Positions 44,163 to 55,223 of a DNA stretch of 64,000 bases are shown piece after piece. Position numbers and translations under genes: made by a program. Position 1 is the first letter of the stretch. Each line of letters starts with the position of its first letter. Source of the stretch: Zygnema cylindricum (taxonomy: Eukaryota; Streptophyta; Zygnematophyceae; Zygnematales; Zygnemataceae); the NCBI GenBank assembly GCA_037447655.1, contig JBBHKE010002273.1:172815-236814 (forward strand), given 5' to 3'. The notes below the pieces were generated by a model. The model was given only the letters and a program-made list of their open reading frames with translations, ran no database searches and was not told where the DNA came from.

Positions 44163-45693
44163 CTATTGATTGTCCACACTAAATAAGCCCAACTCCTGTG
44201 AGCTGATTACAAACAACAATTTATCTCGAGGAACTCCTTTAGTCGAGTGATCTGCTGCTTGTTGAGCTGAACTAACAAACTCAAACTTTAAAAGTTTCTT
44301 TTCAACTTGTTCTCTCACGAAATGTGTCTGAATGTCTATATGTTTTGTCCTTGCATGGTAAACTGGATTTTTCATCAAAGCAATGCTACTTTGATTATCT
44401 ATAAAAATCAAAGTCTCCTCTATGGGTTCAAACCCTATCTCAGAATAAAAGTTGCGAAGCCAAATACCTTCCTTTGCTCCTTGAGTAGCCGCCATGTATT
44501 CTGCCTCTGTGCTTGATAATGCCACAGAAGATTGACGTTTTGAAATCCCTCCTATATAGGTCCTCCTGAACACGTAAAAATCCAGCCGGTAGTGCTCCTC
44601 CTTCTGTCGAGGTCGCCTCCCCAATCCGCATCAACATAGCCGGAAAAATCAATGTCTCCGGTGTTCTTCAAAAATTGTAGGCCGTAATTTATAGTCCCTT
44701 TCACATAACGTAAAATACGTTTAACAGCATACCAATGCTCTAGACCTGGGTTCTGCATGAATTGACTAACCGAGCCTACAGCTGCACCTAAATCAGGGCG
44801 TGTGCCAACCATTAAGTACATCAAGCTACCCACTGCCTCTTTGTAAGGGACTTGCCTCATCTGTTCTTTCTCAAACTCTGACTTAGGACCCATTTCCTTT
44901 GTAAGCTTTTGACTCGGGTCTAAAGGCGTTGATACGGGAATACAATCTTCCATACCAAAGCGTTTTAAAACTTCTCCTGCATATTTCTGTTGATTCATGG
45001 AGACTGTATAAACATCGTTTTTGATTTCTATACCAAGAAGGTAACTTAACTCTCCAAGGTCAGTCGTCTCAAATTTGTTGTTCAAGAACCGTTTGACCTT
45101 TTCAATCTCGGCTGACAGATAACCAAACACACTCATGTCATCGACATAAACTGAGACAATCACTAAGCTATTGTCTTCTCCAATAGTGTAAACTGCTCTA
45201 TCTGTGTGACATCTCTGAAGCCTTTTTTTTTCATTTCAGTGTCAAGTTTAATGTTCCAACACCTAGGATTTTGTTTTAGACCATATATAGATTTGTGGAG
45301 TTTACACACCATGTGTACTTTTCTTGGTTCTATCATGCCCTCTGGTTGTTCCATGTAGACTTCTTCCTCTAAATCCCCATTAAGAAATGTAGTTTTGATA
45401 TCTAGTTGATGCATTTGCATTCCCTCTGCTGCCCCTAAGGCTATTAAACTTCTGAGACTATTAAACTTCAATACTGGTGAGAAAGTCTCAGTATAATCAA
45501 CCCCCTCAACTTGTGAATACCCCTTAGCTACCAACCTCGCTTTATATCTTTCCACTGATCCATCTGATTTCCTCTTAATCTTAAAGACCCATTTACACCC
45601 TACAATGTTTTTCTCTTCAGGGCGTTCTACTAAGGTCCAAGTTTTGTTTTTGATCAGTGATTCATATTCTAATTCTATTGCCTTTTTCTTCAT
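44163..45693 (-). pseudogene. Copia reverse transcriptase and RNase H, three frames
   Basis: Minus-strand frame 45693-45163 holds the first half of reverse transcriptase (GCKWVFKIKRKSDGSVERYK, QLDIKTTFLNGDLEEEVYME, YGLKQNPRCWN). 45163-44552 holds the catalytic YVDD motif (VYVDDMSVFG), the LGIEI block and the start of RNase H (DADWGGDLDRRRSTTGW). 44624-44163 holds the rest of RNase H (SSTEAEYMA, DNQSSIALM, HARTKHIDI, ending VPRDKL). Frame changes at about 45163 and 44600 break it. Its sequence belongs to a different Copia lineage from the plus-strand elements. Confidence 0.88.
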
Positions 45694-45809
45694 GTACAGT
45701 CCTTAATTTATCCCACATAGCCTTAGGTTTTTCTAACTCAACTATATGTAAAAGTTGACTACCATTAAATTTCTGGATGTCTGTAATTTTACCTAAAGCT
45801 CCGATACCA
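45694..45809 (-). pseudogene. Primer site and gag remnant of the minus-strand Copia
   Basis: On the minus strand, TGGTATCGGAGC (initiator tRNA-Met 3'-end type) follows the LTR. A short gag start (ITDIQKFNGSQ) is fused to an internal gag block (AMWDKLRTVHEEK), and this runs straight into reverse transcriptase. Confidence 0.65.
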
Positions 45810-46303
45810 TGTTGAGATTCTGAAAAAGAGGCCATAGGATCGATAAATTACAAGACAGGAAGCTAAGGAAAACAATTCTCTATATGAGAAAGCAAGGCTT
45901 AATTACTGAACAAGAAGAAGAGATTAATTCCACGACAAAATAAGCACTCATTGCAAAACTAGCTGCAGGGAAAATTGGAGAGAATCATTCGATTGATGAT
46001 TAATTTTCAATGTCCAGCATGAGTACATTTTGTATGTGTAGGTGACGTAGGTCCTACGCTACTTGTGTTCCACGTAAAGAAAGTACAATCTTAACTTGTG
46101 ACCTACGTAATAGAATCAATGGTCACAATTCGCTATGCGACACATACTCAAAATCTGCGACAATTTGTACTTGCCGAACAATAGATGTAAACAATTACGT
46201 TTCGCTTAACTTGACGTCTACGCAAAGTATGCTTGACGTCTACACAAATTTTGACGTCTACTCAACCGTACATGAACCTAACAGGACTTCGGTTGACTTC
46301 TTT
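45810..46303 (-). repeat. 5' LTR of the minus-strand Copia, first part
   Basis: It begins TGTTGAGATTCTG like 43552 and is cut at 46303 by the young plus-strand Copia. It resumes after the TCTTT duplication at 52716 and ends at 52780. Confidence 0.85.
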
Positions 46304-47336
46304 TGTTGAAATCTATAGATTTCTATAGTATTTTCTAGGTTGAAATATGTTTTAATATAAGGAAAAAGGACGGACAGCCTGCCTCCACCTCGCTCTCTAG
46401 CTCCCATACTTGTTGTAGTCACTGAAGGTAAGAGAGAGAGGTTGATCCATGGCTGCCTTTAGTTCAACAGACAGCTATTTTTAGTAGGTTACTAAAAATA
46501 TACTTGACGGACGAGAGATTTGATCCCGGTACCTACGGTTCGTCAAGTCGACCGGTAGCGGTCAGCTTTATCCTAATAGACTAGGACCAATGCTAAGTGC
46601 TATGGTATGTGATAGATATATATTTAGTTAGGAAGAATTAAATCCATTTAACTAGAACTGTGTACGACGCACATAGATTCAGTTTTATATAGTACGTCGT
46701 ACGACGCTAATTCAAAACGGATACCGCGCATTTTATTTCGACATCGGAACAAATATCGCGCAAGTATTTATTACGGCTAAGATTGCGTTTCGCATAAAAT
46801 CCAACGGCGCACATCATCACCGAAATCCCGGAGTGGTCACTTTGGCGTTTTGTGACGTGGCATAATCTGGAGACACGTGGAGAGATGACATTCGGTCATA
46901 GGAATTCCGAGGAACGTACGGACGAGTGAAAAGCGGACACGCGTCCACTTAATAGCCTTGTCGTACATAGGCCGTACAAAAGGTACATCGGCAGTAGTAC
47001 TTTTGTGTACGATACAGTAATCTGATTGGTCCGTACTTCAGTAGATAGGAGTTATTAGAGAGAATCAGGACTTAGAAAATTTTGGTAGGTGGTCACCTCT
47101 CCCTTTGAGAGTTTGTACAAATTGGCATTTTTACTGCCTCATAACTAATCGCCTGGTTGGCCTTTTTCAGTGATTCTTTTTTCTACGGACTCAGGGGAGT
47201 CCAGGCTACACAGGGGTGCAGTCAAATTGTCAGTTTGCCTTCTTGGGCAGTAGTGGTTGTGGCTTGAAGTGGGTTAGTTAAATACTATCTAGAGGCTTCC
47301 TGTATTCTGTAGTCCAATGGAGGACACAGAATTGCA
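46304..47336 (+). repeat. 5' LTR of the young Copia, containing the gag start
   Basis: It begins TGTTGAAATC and ends ATGGAGGACACAGAATTGCA. The gag ATG at 47317 is the 20th base from the LTR end. The 3' LTR carries the same ATG, which there leads nowhere. Confidence 0.95.
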
Positions 47337-48599
47337 GGTTATGGGCCCACCCTCTAGGGTGCCCACCTTCAATGGATCTGGGTTCATCTATTGGGAAGCC
47401 ATGATGATGGGAGCTTTGTGTGAAAAACGATACTGGGGTATCGTCAGTGGACAAGTGAAACGTCCACCTTCGCGAACTCCACCAGGATTTGGGGGAGTAA
47501 GGTTTTCTGCAACAACGGCTGCCTCAGCGAAGGAGGCAGATGATGGGGACAGTAGTGTGTCCGAAAAGGAGAAAGGGAAGGAGACACCCCTCACTCCTAT
47601 TGCCACAGTATCGGGAGCGGCGACCGTGAAGACCGTGGAGAACGATACTCAAATGTGGGAGGATGTAAACATGGCTGCAAAGAACTTCATTCTAAGGCAC
47701 CTCACTCAAGGTTTGGCCACTCCTCATCTTCACATTTACAAGGCCGAGGAGTTGTGGGAGAGTGTGGTGGAGATTTATAGAGCTGGAACTATTCAGGAGC
47801 TCCAGTTGGCTGAGCAAAAGCTATTGAGTTACACTTACAAAGGAGGAAAGATGTTAGATTACTGTAAGGATCTTTTTTGTTTGTATATGGAAATGGAAAG
47901 TGCCGGGTGGACAGGTACAATGAAAATGAAAGTTAACACCCATATCATGAAATTACCAGATGAGTTCGAAAACATAGTGTACCGAGTACGAGAATGCCTG
48001 ATAGTTCATGGAAATGGATTACAGTAGTCAGGATGATACTTGTGCAGGAAAACACAATGAAGATTAGGAGAGGAGGAAAGAGCATTCAAGCTCTAGCAAC
48101 AGGAGGGGACCGATGGGGGAAGGACCCGAAGATACCTTATAGAGGGGAAAGAGATAATTCTGGGGGACAGAGGCCCCCAAAGGGTCTTTGTCATTATTGC
48201 AAAAAGTCGGGACACTTTATTGCAGATTGTGTCAAGCTATCGGAGCTGAGGCTCGAAGAAAACCCTGGAGGGGGTTCTTCCGGAGGGAAGAAAAAGGCAC
48301 TTGTGGTTACAAAAGTGTCAGGAGAAACCGAGGATGAGTCATCTGAGGAGGATGGGGAGCTTCTTCTTGACGAGAATCTGGAGGAGAATGAGATCCTTCG
48401 GAGGCAGAAGTGTGCCCTTGGAGCAATTCGGGAAGCTCCACAGGAACAATGGATCATCGACTCAGGTGCATCCATGCATATGTGTCGTGATAAAGAACTC
48501 TTCACAAAGCTAAGAAAGATTCCTACTGTAGAGATAGAGTTTGGGGATGGGAGAGTGGTTACTACAAATCTAGTGGGATCAGTAGATCTGAAAGTCTAA
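47317..48599 (+). pseudogene. Copia gag-protease of the young element, one frame change
   Basis: Gag starts in the LTR (MEDTELQVMGPPSRVP) and runs with the YWEAMMMGALCEKRYWG block and the capsid region to about 48005, where one base is out of step; the reading continues in the frame 47994-48599. That second part has the CCHC knuckle CHYCKKSGHFIADC, an acidic stretch, and the protease motif WIIDSGASMHMC. A TAA at 48597-48599 then interrupts the protease-integrase junction. The zinc knuckle packages RNA and the protease would mature the polyprotein. Homologous gag pieces are at 15435 and 56177. Confidence 0.9.
47337..47351 (+). promoter_or_regulatory. Primer-binding site of half-tRNA-Met type, inside gag
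   Basis: GGTTATGGGCCCACC begins at the first base after the LTR. It is complementary to fifteen bases of the anticodon arm of plant initiator tRNA-Met and encodes the end of LQVMGPP in gag. Confidence 0.87.
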
Positions 48600-49343
48600 G
48601 TGGAGGGTAAGACTTCTATACTTACATTCTCAGATATACTTTACATTCCTCAGCTGAGTAAAAATCTTGTCTCTACGTCTGTGTTAGATGACAAAGAGTT
48701 TGATACCTTCCCTAGAAAGGGAGTCTTTACAGCTAAGTATGGGGATGAAGTTTACTTCAGAGCAAATAAGGATAGCCAAGGAATGTTTAGGCTTAACTTG
48801 AGTAATGAAAAGAAGAATGCTTACTATGTTGGTGTTCCTAAGGTGATGATTTGGCATAAGCGGTTGGGGCATGTACATTTTGATAGGTTAAGGGAAATGA
48901 AAAAACTTGGGGTAGTAGATGGCATTGAGTTTGGGGATAATGAAATGATGGATGATTGTAGTGGTTGTGCTCAAGGTAAGGCTCACAGACTTCCCTTTCC
49001 CAAAGCCGCCACATATAGAGGTGAGAAAGTATTAGATTTAGTCCACACAGATATTTGGGGGCCTGCAAAAGTACCTTCGGTTGGAGGAAAGAGGTTTATG
49101 ATGACAATAACTGATGACTGGTCTAGATACTCTAGAGTCTACTTTCTGAAAACAAAGTCTGAAGCATCAACTTACTTCAAAGAATATAAAGCTTGGAGTG
49201 AGAAGTTGCATGAAACCCCCATTAAAAGGATAAGGAGTGATAATGGGGGGGAATATACCTCTAACGAGTTTGAGGAATATTTGAGAGATGAGGGAGTGCA
49301 GCACCAGAAAACTGTACCATATAACCGGAACAAAATGGGGTAG
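48600..49343 (+). pseudogene. Copia integrase (N-terminal part) of the young element
   Basis: The frame continues directly after the stop at 48597 with the protease end and the integrase zinc finger (WHKRLGHVHF ... CSGCAQGKAHRLPF). It then has the catalytic core with first aspartate (VHTDIWGP) and second aspartate (IRSDNGGEYTS). The frame is lost at about 49324, just before the block that carries the catalytic glutamate, which continues in the next frame. Confidence 0.9.
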
Positions 49344-49351
49344 CTGAGAGG

Positions 49352-51664
49352 TTGAATCGAACACTAGGAGATAGTGCATGCAGTATGTTGGCAGACAAGA
49401 AAATAGGAAAGAGATTTTGGGCAGAAGCAATGAACTGTGCAAACTATATTAAAAATAGAGTCCTTACCTCAGCTGTAAAGGGAGTGACACCTTATGAGAG
49501 ATGGGTTGGAAGGAAACCAGATATCTCACACCTTAAAGTATTTGGTAGCCAAGTTTACAGTCTTGATACGGATAGGAAAAACTGGAAACTAGATGCTAAG
49601 GGAAAACCTGGATACTTTGTGGGATATGATGAGGATGTTAAGGGATATAGAGTCTATGACTTAGCAAAGAAAGATATCATTCTGGTCAAACACTTAGTTG
49701 TCATGGATGAAGGGAAGTCATTTGACCCCTTCAAATATACAAAAAGGATAAGGATCAGATTTGAGTCCGAAAATGAGGAGAACTCAGTCGTTCCCGAAAA
49801 AGACATGAGTGAAACTGTGATTACAGACTCAGGGGAGATCGAAGATATAAGAGACTCACCGGAAACCTCACATACTCCTATGGACTTCGAGGAGATGGAA
49901 GAAGCGGGACAAGATACGGTTTTTATGGACAGGGGAGCCGATGAGACAGTGAGAAGAAATCCAAGACTTCCATCCATTCCAGCTTCGGAGTTTGAGGGAG
50001 GAAGGAGGAGCAGCAAAAGGATACAGGAAAAACAAGCTGCCCATAAGGTAACTAAGCTATCTCACCCAGATGAGCCTCAGTCTTACTTAGAGGCAGTGAA
50101 TAGTCCAGAGAAAGAAAGATGGATTAGGGCCATAAATGATGAGATGGCTTCTATCATGGAAGCAAATACTTGGGAACTAGCGGATTGCCCTCCAGACAGA
50201 AAACCTATTGGGTGTAAATGGGTATTTAAACTAAAACTGAACCCAGATAATACAATTGAGAGGTATAAGGCTCGATTGGTAGCAAAGGGGTTCACCCAAA
50301 AAGAGGGGATTGACTATGAGGAGACCTTTGCTCCAGTTGTTCGGTTCCCATCAGTAAGGATTCTCCTCAGTCTGGCCGCAGCGGAAGACATGGAAATTCA
50401 CCAGATGGATATTAAGACTGCTTTTCTTAATGGTGAGTTAGAGGAAGAAATTTTTATGAGGCAACCCGAGGGGTTTGTGGAAGAAGGAGAAGAGAGCAAA
50501 GTGTGCAGGCTCATAAAGTCCTTATATGGACTGAAACAGGCTCCCCGACAGTGGAATAAGAAACTAGATGAGTTTCTCACCGATCTGGGATACATCCGGA
50601 TCAGCTCTGATCATTCTATCTATATGTTTGAAGATGAGAATGGTGTCATTTTTATTGCAATTTATGTGGATGATCTGCTTGTGTTAAGTAAGTCTTTAGA
50701 GAATATCAATAGGCTAAAGAAAGATCTTAGGGGCAGATTTGATATGAAGGATTTAGGGGAGGCAAAATATATTTTGGGGATCCAAATGGAAAGAGATAGG
50801 GGGAAGAAGATTATCAGACTTACTCAGAAAGAAGCAATAGGTAATATGCTTGAGAAATTCCAGATGGAAAATGCTAACAGTTGTACCACTCCCATGGACT
50901 TGAAAAAAGGAAGTGATGGGAGTGTAGAAGGAGGAGTGATGATCTTAGACGATCAGATGAGTCCAGAGGAAAGAGAATTCATGAAGTCTATCCCTTATAG
51001 ACAGGTCGTAGGAAGCTTAATCTATTTTATGAACTGTACCAGGCCGGACATAGCGGCGGCAGTTGGTGTACTCAGTAGGAGTCTTAATGATCCTAGGAAG
51101 AGGGATTGGGAGGCAGCCAAGAGAGTCATGAGATATCTGGTGGGAACTAGAGAGTTATGGTTGCATTTGGGAGGGGAGCACACTGACATCACTACTTGGA
51201 GTGATGCCAGTTATGGGGACGCACCTATGAGACGATGCACTTCTGGGTATGTGTTGTATGTTGGAGAAGGTGCTTGTTGTTGGAGCAGTAAGCAACAAAA
51301 GGTGGTTGCTCAGTCTACTATGGAGGCTGAGTATATGGCGTCTTGTTCTGCTGTGAAAGAACTAATGTGGGTGAAGTCATTATTGCAAGAACTGGGATAT
51401 ATGAAGGAGGGAGTGCATGAAATCTTTTGCGATAATCAAGCTGCAATCGCAATCGCAGCCAATCCAAAACATCATTTCAAAGCAAAACATATGGACATAA
51501 GATTAAGCTTCGTAAGAGAAAAAGTTGAAAACAAAATTTTAAATCTTGTGTATAGACCTGATGAAGAAATGGTGGCTGACATGATGACCAAACCTGTGCC
51601 CTCTCCTAAACTAAAATATTGTCGGGAAAAATGTGGGTTGAAAGAAAAATTAAAATTAGACTAG
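49352..51664 (+). CDS. Copia integrase C-terminus, reverse transcriptase and RNase H, 770 residues
   Basis: This long frame copies element RNA into DNA. Residues 1-110 are the integrase C-terminal region (MLADKKIGKRFWAEAMNCA, GVTPYERWVGRKPDISHLKV). About 110-250 is the acidic linker with PSIPASEFEGGRRSSKR. About 265-515 is reverse transcriptase (GCKWVFKLKLNPDNTIERYK, HQMDIKTAFLNGELEEEI, YGLKQAPRQWN, and the catalytic YVDDLLVLSK). About 600-770 is RNase H (WSDASYGDAPM, STMEAEYMA, CDNQAAIAIA, HHFKAKHMDI, VADMMTK). The recorded start is not a real one, since the reading enters from the integrase frame upstream. All catalytic residues of reverse transcriptase and RNase H are present. It ends 13 bases before the 3' LTR. 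Confidence 0.93.
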   Translation: MNRTLGDSACSMLADKKIGKRFWAEAMNCANYIKNRVLTSAVKGVTPYERWVGRKPDISHLKVFGSQVYSLDTDRKNWKLDAKGKPGYFVGYDEDVKGYRVYDLAKKDIILVKHLVVMDEGKSFDPFKYTKRIRIRFESENEENSVVPEKDMSETVITDSGEIEDIRDSPETSHTPMDFEEMEEAGQDTVFMDRGADETVRRNPRLPSIPASEFEGGRRSSKRIQEKQAAHKVTKLSHPDEPQSYLEAVNSPEKERWIRAINDEMASIMEANTWELADCPPDRKPIGCKWVFKLKLNPDNTIERYKARLVAKGFTQKEGIDYEETFAPVVRFPSVRILLSLAAAEDMEIHQMDIKTAFLNGELEEEIFMRQPEGFVEEGEESKVCRLIKSLYGLKQAPRQWNKKLDEFLTDLGYIRISSDHSIYMFEDENGVIFIAIYVDDLLVLSKSLENINRLKKDLRGRFDMKDLGEAKYILGIQMERDRGKKIIRLTQKEAIGNMLEKFQMENANSCTTPMDLKKGSDGSVEGGVMILDDQMSPEEREFMKSIPYRQVVGSLIYFMNCTRPDIAAAVGVLSRSLNDPRKRDWEAAKRVMRYLVGTRELWLHLGGEHTDITTWSDASYGDAPMRRCTSGYVLYVGEGACCWSSKQQKVVAQSTMEAEYMASCSAVKELMWVKSLLQELGYMKEGVHEIFCDNQAAIAIAANPKHHFKAKHMDIRLSFVREKVENKILNLVYRPDEEMVADMMTKPVPSPKLKYCREKCGLKEKLKLD

Positions 51665-51677
51665 AAAATAAGGGGAG

Positions 51678-52710
51678 TGTTGAAATCTATAGATTTCTAT
51701 AGTATTTTCTAGGTTGAAATATGTTTTAATATAAGGAAAAAGGACGGACAGCCTGCCTCCACCTCGCTCTCTAGCTCCCATACTTGTTGTAGTCACTGAA
51801 GGTAAGAGAGAGAGGTTGATCCATGGCTGCCTTTAGTTCAACAGACAGCTATTTTTAGTAGGTTACTAAAAATATACTTGACGGACGAGAGATTTGATCC
51901 CGGTACCTACGGTTCGTCAAGTCGACCGGTAGCGGTCAGCTTTATCCTAATAGACTAGGACCAATGCTAAGTGCTATGGTATGTGATAGATATATATTTA
52001 GTTAGGAAGAATTAAATCCATTTAACTAGAACTGTGTACGACGCACATAGATTCAGTTTTATATAGTACGTCGTACGACGCTAATTCAAAACGGATACCG
52101 CGCATTTTATTTCGACATCGGAACAAATATCGCGCAAGTATTTATTACGGCTAAGATTGCGTTTCGCATAAAATCCAACGGCGCACATCATCACCGAAAT
52201 CCCGGAGTGGTCACTTTGGCGTTTTGTGACGTGGCATAATCTGGAGACACGTGGAGAGATGACATTCGGTCATAGGAATTCCGAGGAACGTACGGACGAG
52301 TGAAAAGCGGACACGCGTCCACTTAATAGCCTTGTCGTACATAGGCCGTACAAAAGGTACATCGGCAGTAGTACTTTTGTGTACGATACAGTAATCTGAT
52401 TGGTCCGTACTTCAGTAGATAGGAGTTATTAGAGAGAATCAGGACTTAGAAAATTTTGGTAGGTGGTCACCTCTCCCTTTGAGAGTTTGTACAAATTGGC
52501 ATTTTTACTGCCTCATAACTAATCGCCTGGTTGGCCTTTTTCAGTGATTCTTTTTTCTACGGACTCAGGGGAGTCCAGGCTACACAGGGGTGCAGTCAAA
52601 TTGTCAGTTTGCCTTCTTGGGCAGTAGTGGTTGTGGCTTGAAGTGGGTTAGTTAAATACTATCTAGAGGCTTCCTGTATTCTGTAGTCCAATGGAGGACA
52701 CAGAATTGCA
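51678..52710 (+). repeat. 3' LTR of the young Copia
   Basis: Same length and, by eye, same sequence as 46304-47336. It is preceded by the purine tract AATAAGGGGAG. Confidence 0.95.
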
Positions 52711-52715
52711 TCTTT

Positions 52716-52780
52716 CTCACGTCACTTTGACTAACTTTGACTTCTGGTCCTTAGCAGGAAATGGACACAGAATTTTAACA
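52716..52780 (-). repeat. 5' LTR of the minus-strand Copia, second part
   Basis: GGTCCTTAGCAGGAAATGG to TTTTAACA matches the end of the left LTR (44098-44135). Confidence 0.8.
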
Positions 52781-55002
52781 ATTGTTGTGTTTGCTTTAAG
52801 TTTTTTGTTGTGCATTAAACCCATCAATTGGTATGTGAGGGGGGAAAGCTCTGGAATTGTGTAGCTAAGGCAAGTGTGGTAGTTATGGGGGGGAAGAAGA
52901 AGATGTTGACAACAAAATCACCCATGGCGACCCCCCTGCAAGAGCCTTTGGAAGGAGTTTAGACTACGGAAGAGCGAAAACCGAGTGAAGCGAAGCCATT
53001 CAGTTTCGGAGGGGCGCAATACGAGGAATCTTTTTCTACTAACCCATTTGGACAACCTTGATATGGAGGAGCAAGTACTATAGTCGTAACCTTTTCAGAA
53101 ATCTTATGCGCTATGTTGATGAAAAAATGAAAATTAGATAAGAGATTAGAGGGACAAGAAGGAAATGAGAGGTGACACGAACCGTCGCTCGGGTGGAGAT
53201 AGTTGCAACAGGGAGGAATAGAAGATAAGTGAGTGTAGATGCCTGGGAAGACTGTCGAGCCTACTCCTTTGGGAATCCAGTATCCAGTTTGAGCGGTGGA
53301 TATGGAGATTCTCACAGAGCGCATATGAGACACTTCCTTACCAGTCGTCCTGTTGTGGTCATCTGCGACTGCTGTTTCCACGGACGTCGCCGGATAGACA
53401 GCCTATTATCCTAAAACAATGATCAACTGGAGGTCCAAAAATTTCATCAACCCTCTCCCCTATTGGAGGTGGATTGGCAGACGCCATGAAATCATACACA
53501 AGACAAAAGATCAATGCATTGATGAGATAAATTGAATTAAATTTGGGATGGATTATTCAAGTGAAGAAGTCCATTATATACAAATCACACTGTGCTAATT
53601 ACTGTGGAGACTACGTGCGCTTTGGTGCGCTAATTACTGTGGAGACTACGTGCGCTTTGGTGCGCTGTAACAAAATGGATCCTAATCTAGATTCTAATAA
53701 AATGTATTCTAGATTCTAAGGGATTGATTTTAGGGCGGCAATGTACAACATAAGCAAGCCTAAAGTAATGACGTAGATTCGGACGCTAAGAAGTGTACGA
53801 AGATACGATCAAAAATATAAAAGTGAATCACACTTTCTTCAGGATGGATATTAAGGTTGTGTCTTGGTGGCCTCTTACCTATAATCGATATTGACTTATC
53901 AATAATGAATACAAATATATCGTTAATGAAAATTTTAATTGAAATATCGGTTCAATTTGTCAATAAAAATTTATCGCGACAATTGTACGTTACACACCTT
54001 ACATTTGTCTTGGTTCTGATAAATATATTTATTCAATTTGGAGCCATGCATTGCCCCCCATGGCCGTTGTTAACCAAGAATTGTGGGTTTTTAAACTAAA
54101 GCATTGGAAAATTAAACGATACACAAAACTACACAGTGAATAGCTTTTTAACGATGAATAACACGACACCTAGAATCGCTATTAGTGTAATTAGATTGTT
54201 TGGTTAAATAAAAAAAAATCGTTTTTGACTCTATTTTGGGTTCAAGAGCTAAAGTCAACAAAACATAAACGCTAATCTACACGGATTTTGATACACGTAC
54301 TCGTATCGTAGCCACTATAGCTTGTGTCCACATAGTTGATGTTTCAATTTGTGAGAACAAGTTAACGTCATTTTCCCTCATTTTTATCACTAAGGCTCTA
54401 GTTCCATCGACACGTTGCTGTAAATGGACGGAAAACATTATTGGCTCTAATTTTTAGGACTTGCGCCATCAATAAGCTTTCACATAAGTGCTCTATGTTG
54501 AGTGGTACAAAGTTATATTTTGACAATCGTCAAAGATTTTATAAACTGACCAATTTCAATAGACCTTTTGTACTTTCATACTTTGTAAATGTACGAATAC
54601 TACATACTACGTCATTGTACCACCAAAATCCCCTTTTAATCGTAGACGCTTTGTCTTTTGTAGAGGTTATTTTTTCAACATTATTGTTTCACAACAAAAA
54701 CAAGAAGCGTGGAAAATGAGGAAGGTGAAAGGAAGACAAAAGGCACACGACATGATAATAGTTACTACACCGCCCATTGTTATTAGAGTTCAACTTTTTC
54801 CAAAATGTCAAAAACGTTTCACTTCTTAATGGACTGTTGGTTTTTTTTTTCTGAGGTAATCGATCGAAAAGTAACTGCTATAACCTTTGACCGTGATGTC
54901 ACCAATACAAATAGAAAAAGTATATGCGATTAAAAGGACTTTGACTGCTCGGAAAATGTTTAGCTTTAATAAAGATGGGCAGTGTCGTTTTCCAAGAAAT
55001 TT
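52781..55002. other. Stretch with no recognisable gene
   Basis: A 140-codon minus-strand frame (53381-52959) has no known motif and no homologue in the window, so it is not called. A 35-base unit (ATTACTGTGGAGACTACG core) is duplicated in tandem at 53596-53666. Single ends of the TA-MITE type occur near 54170 and 54765 (CACCGCCCATTGTTATTAG). Confidence 0.4.
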
Positions 55003-55223
55003 GAAGCGTTTGCAGAATTGAAGCGCTTTAATAAAACTGAAGCGCTTTCATAAAACTGAAGCGCTTTCACAAAAATGAAGCGCTTTCACAAAACTGAAGC
55101 GCATTAAGAAAACTGAAGCCCTTTCACAAAACTGAAGCTCTTTCACAAAACTCAAATGCTTTAATAAAACTGATGCGCTTTAATAAAACCAAAGCACTTT
55201 AATTAAACTGAAGCACTATAATC
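55003..55223 (+). repeat. 19-bp satellite array, segment 1
   Basis: About eleven copies of the unit AATAAAACTGAAGCGCTTT with point changes. The array is cut at 55224 by a Copia insertion, TAATC being duplicated. Confidence 0.88.

Larger units (their letters stand above)
46304..52710 (+). mobile_element. Young Ty1/copia element, identical-looking LTRs, target duplication TCTTT
   Basis: LTRs 46304-47336 and 51678-52710 are both exactly 1033 bases and no difference was seen between them by eye. TCTTT flanks both sides (46299-46303 and 52711-52715). Internal order is primer site, gag, protease, integrase, reverse transcriptase, RNase H and a purine tract (AAGGGGAG) before the 3' LTR. Reading is broken at about 48005 (frame change in gag), 48597 (one stop after protease) and about 49324 (frame change in integrase). 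Everything else is intact, including all catalytic motifs. It is the youngest large insertion in the window. Such a copy is probably mobilised in trans, or the three lesions are recent or sequencing errors. Confidence 0.95.
43552..52780 (-). mobile_element. Minus-strand Ty1/copia element, internally deleted, with a younger Copia nested in its 5' LTR
   Basis: The LTRs are 43552-44135 and 45810-46303 plus 52716-52780; each begins TGTTGAG (plus strand) and ends TTTTAACA. A purine tract (AGAGAGGGGG on the minus strand) lies inside the 3' LTR and a TGGTATCGGAGC primer site lies inside the 5' LTR. The internal region keeps a short gag remnant joined to reverse transcriptase and RNase H; protease and integrase are lost. 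The outside five bases (GACAT and ATTGT) do not match, so a target duplication is not visible. It lies 504 bases upstream of the first seen exon of expansin 3 and may sit in its first intron or promoter. Confidence 0.85.

Noticed and set aside
52959-53381. 140-codon minus-strand frame
   Set aside because: It starts at an ordinary ATG but has no recognisable domain, no homologue in the window and no supported splice partners; left uncalled.
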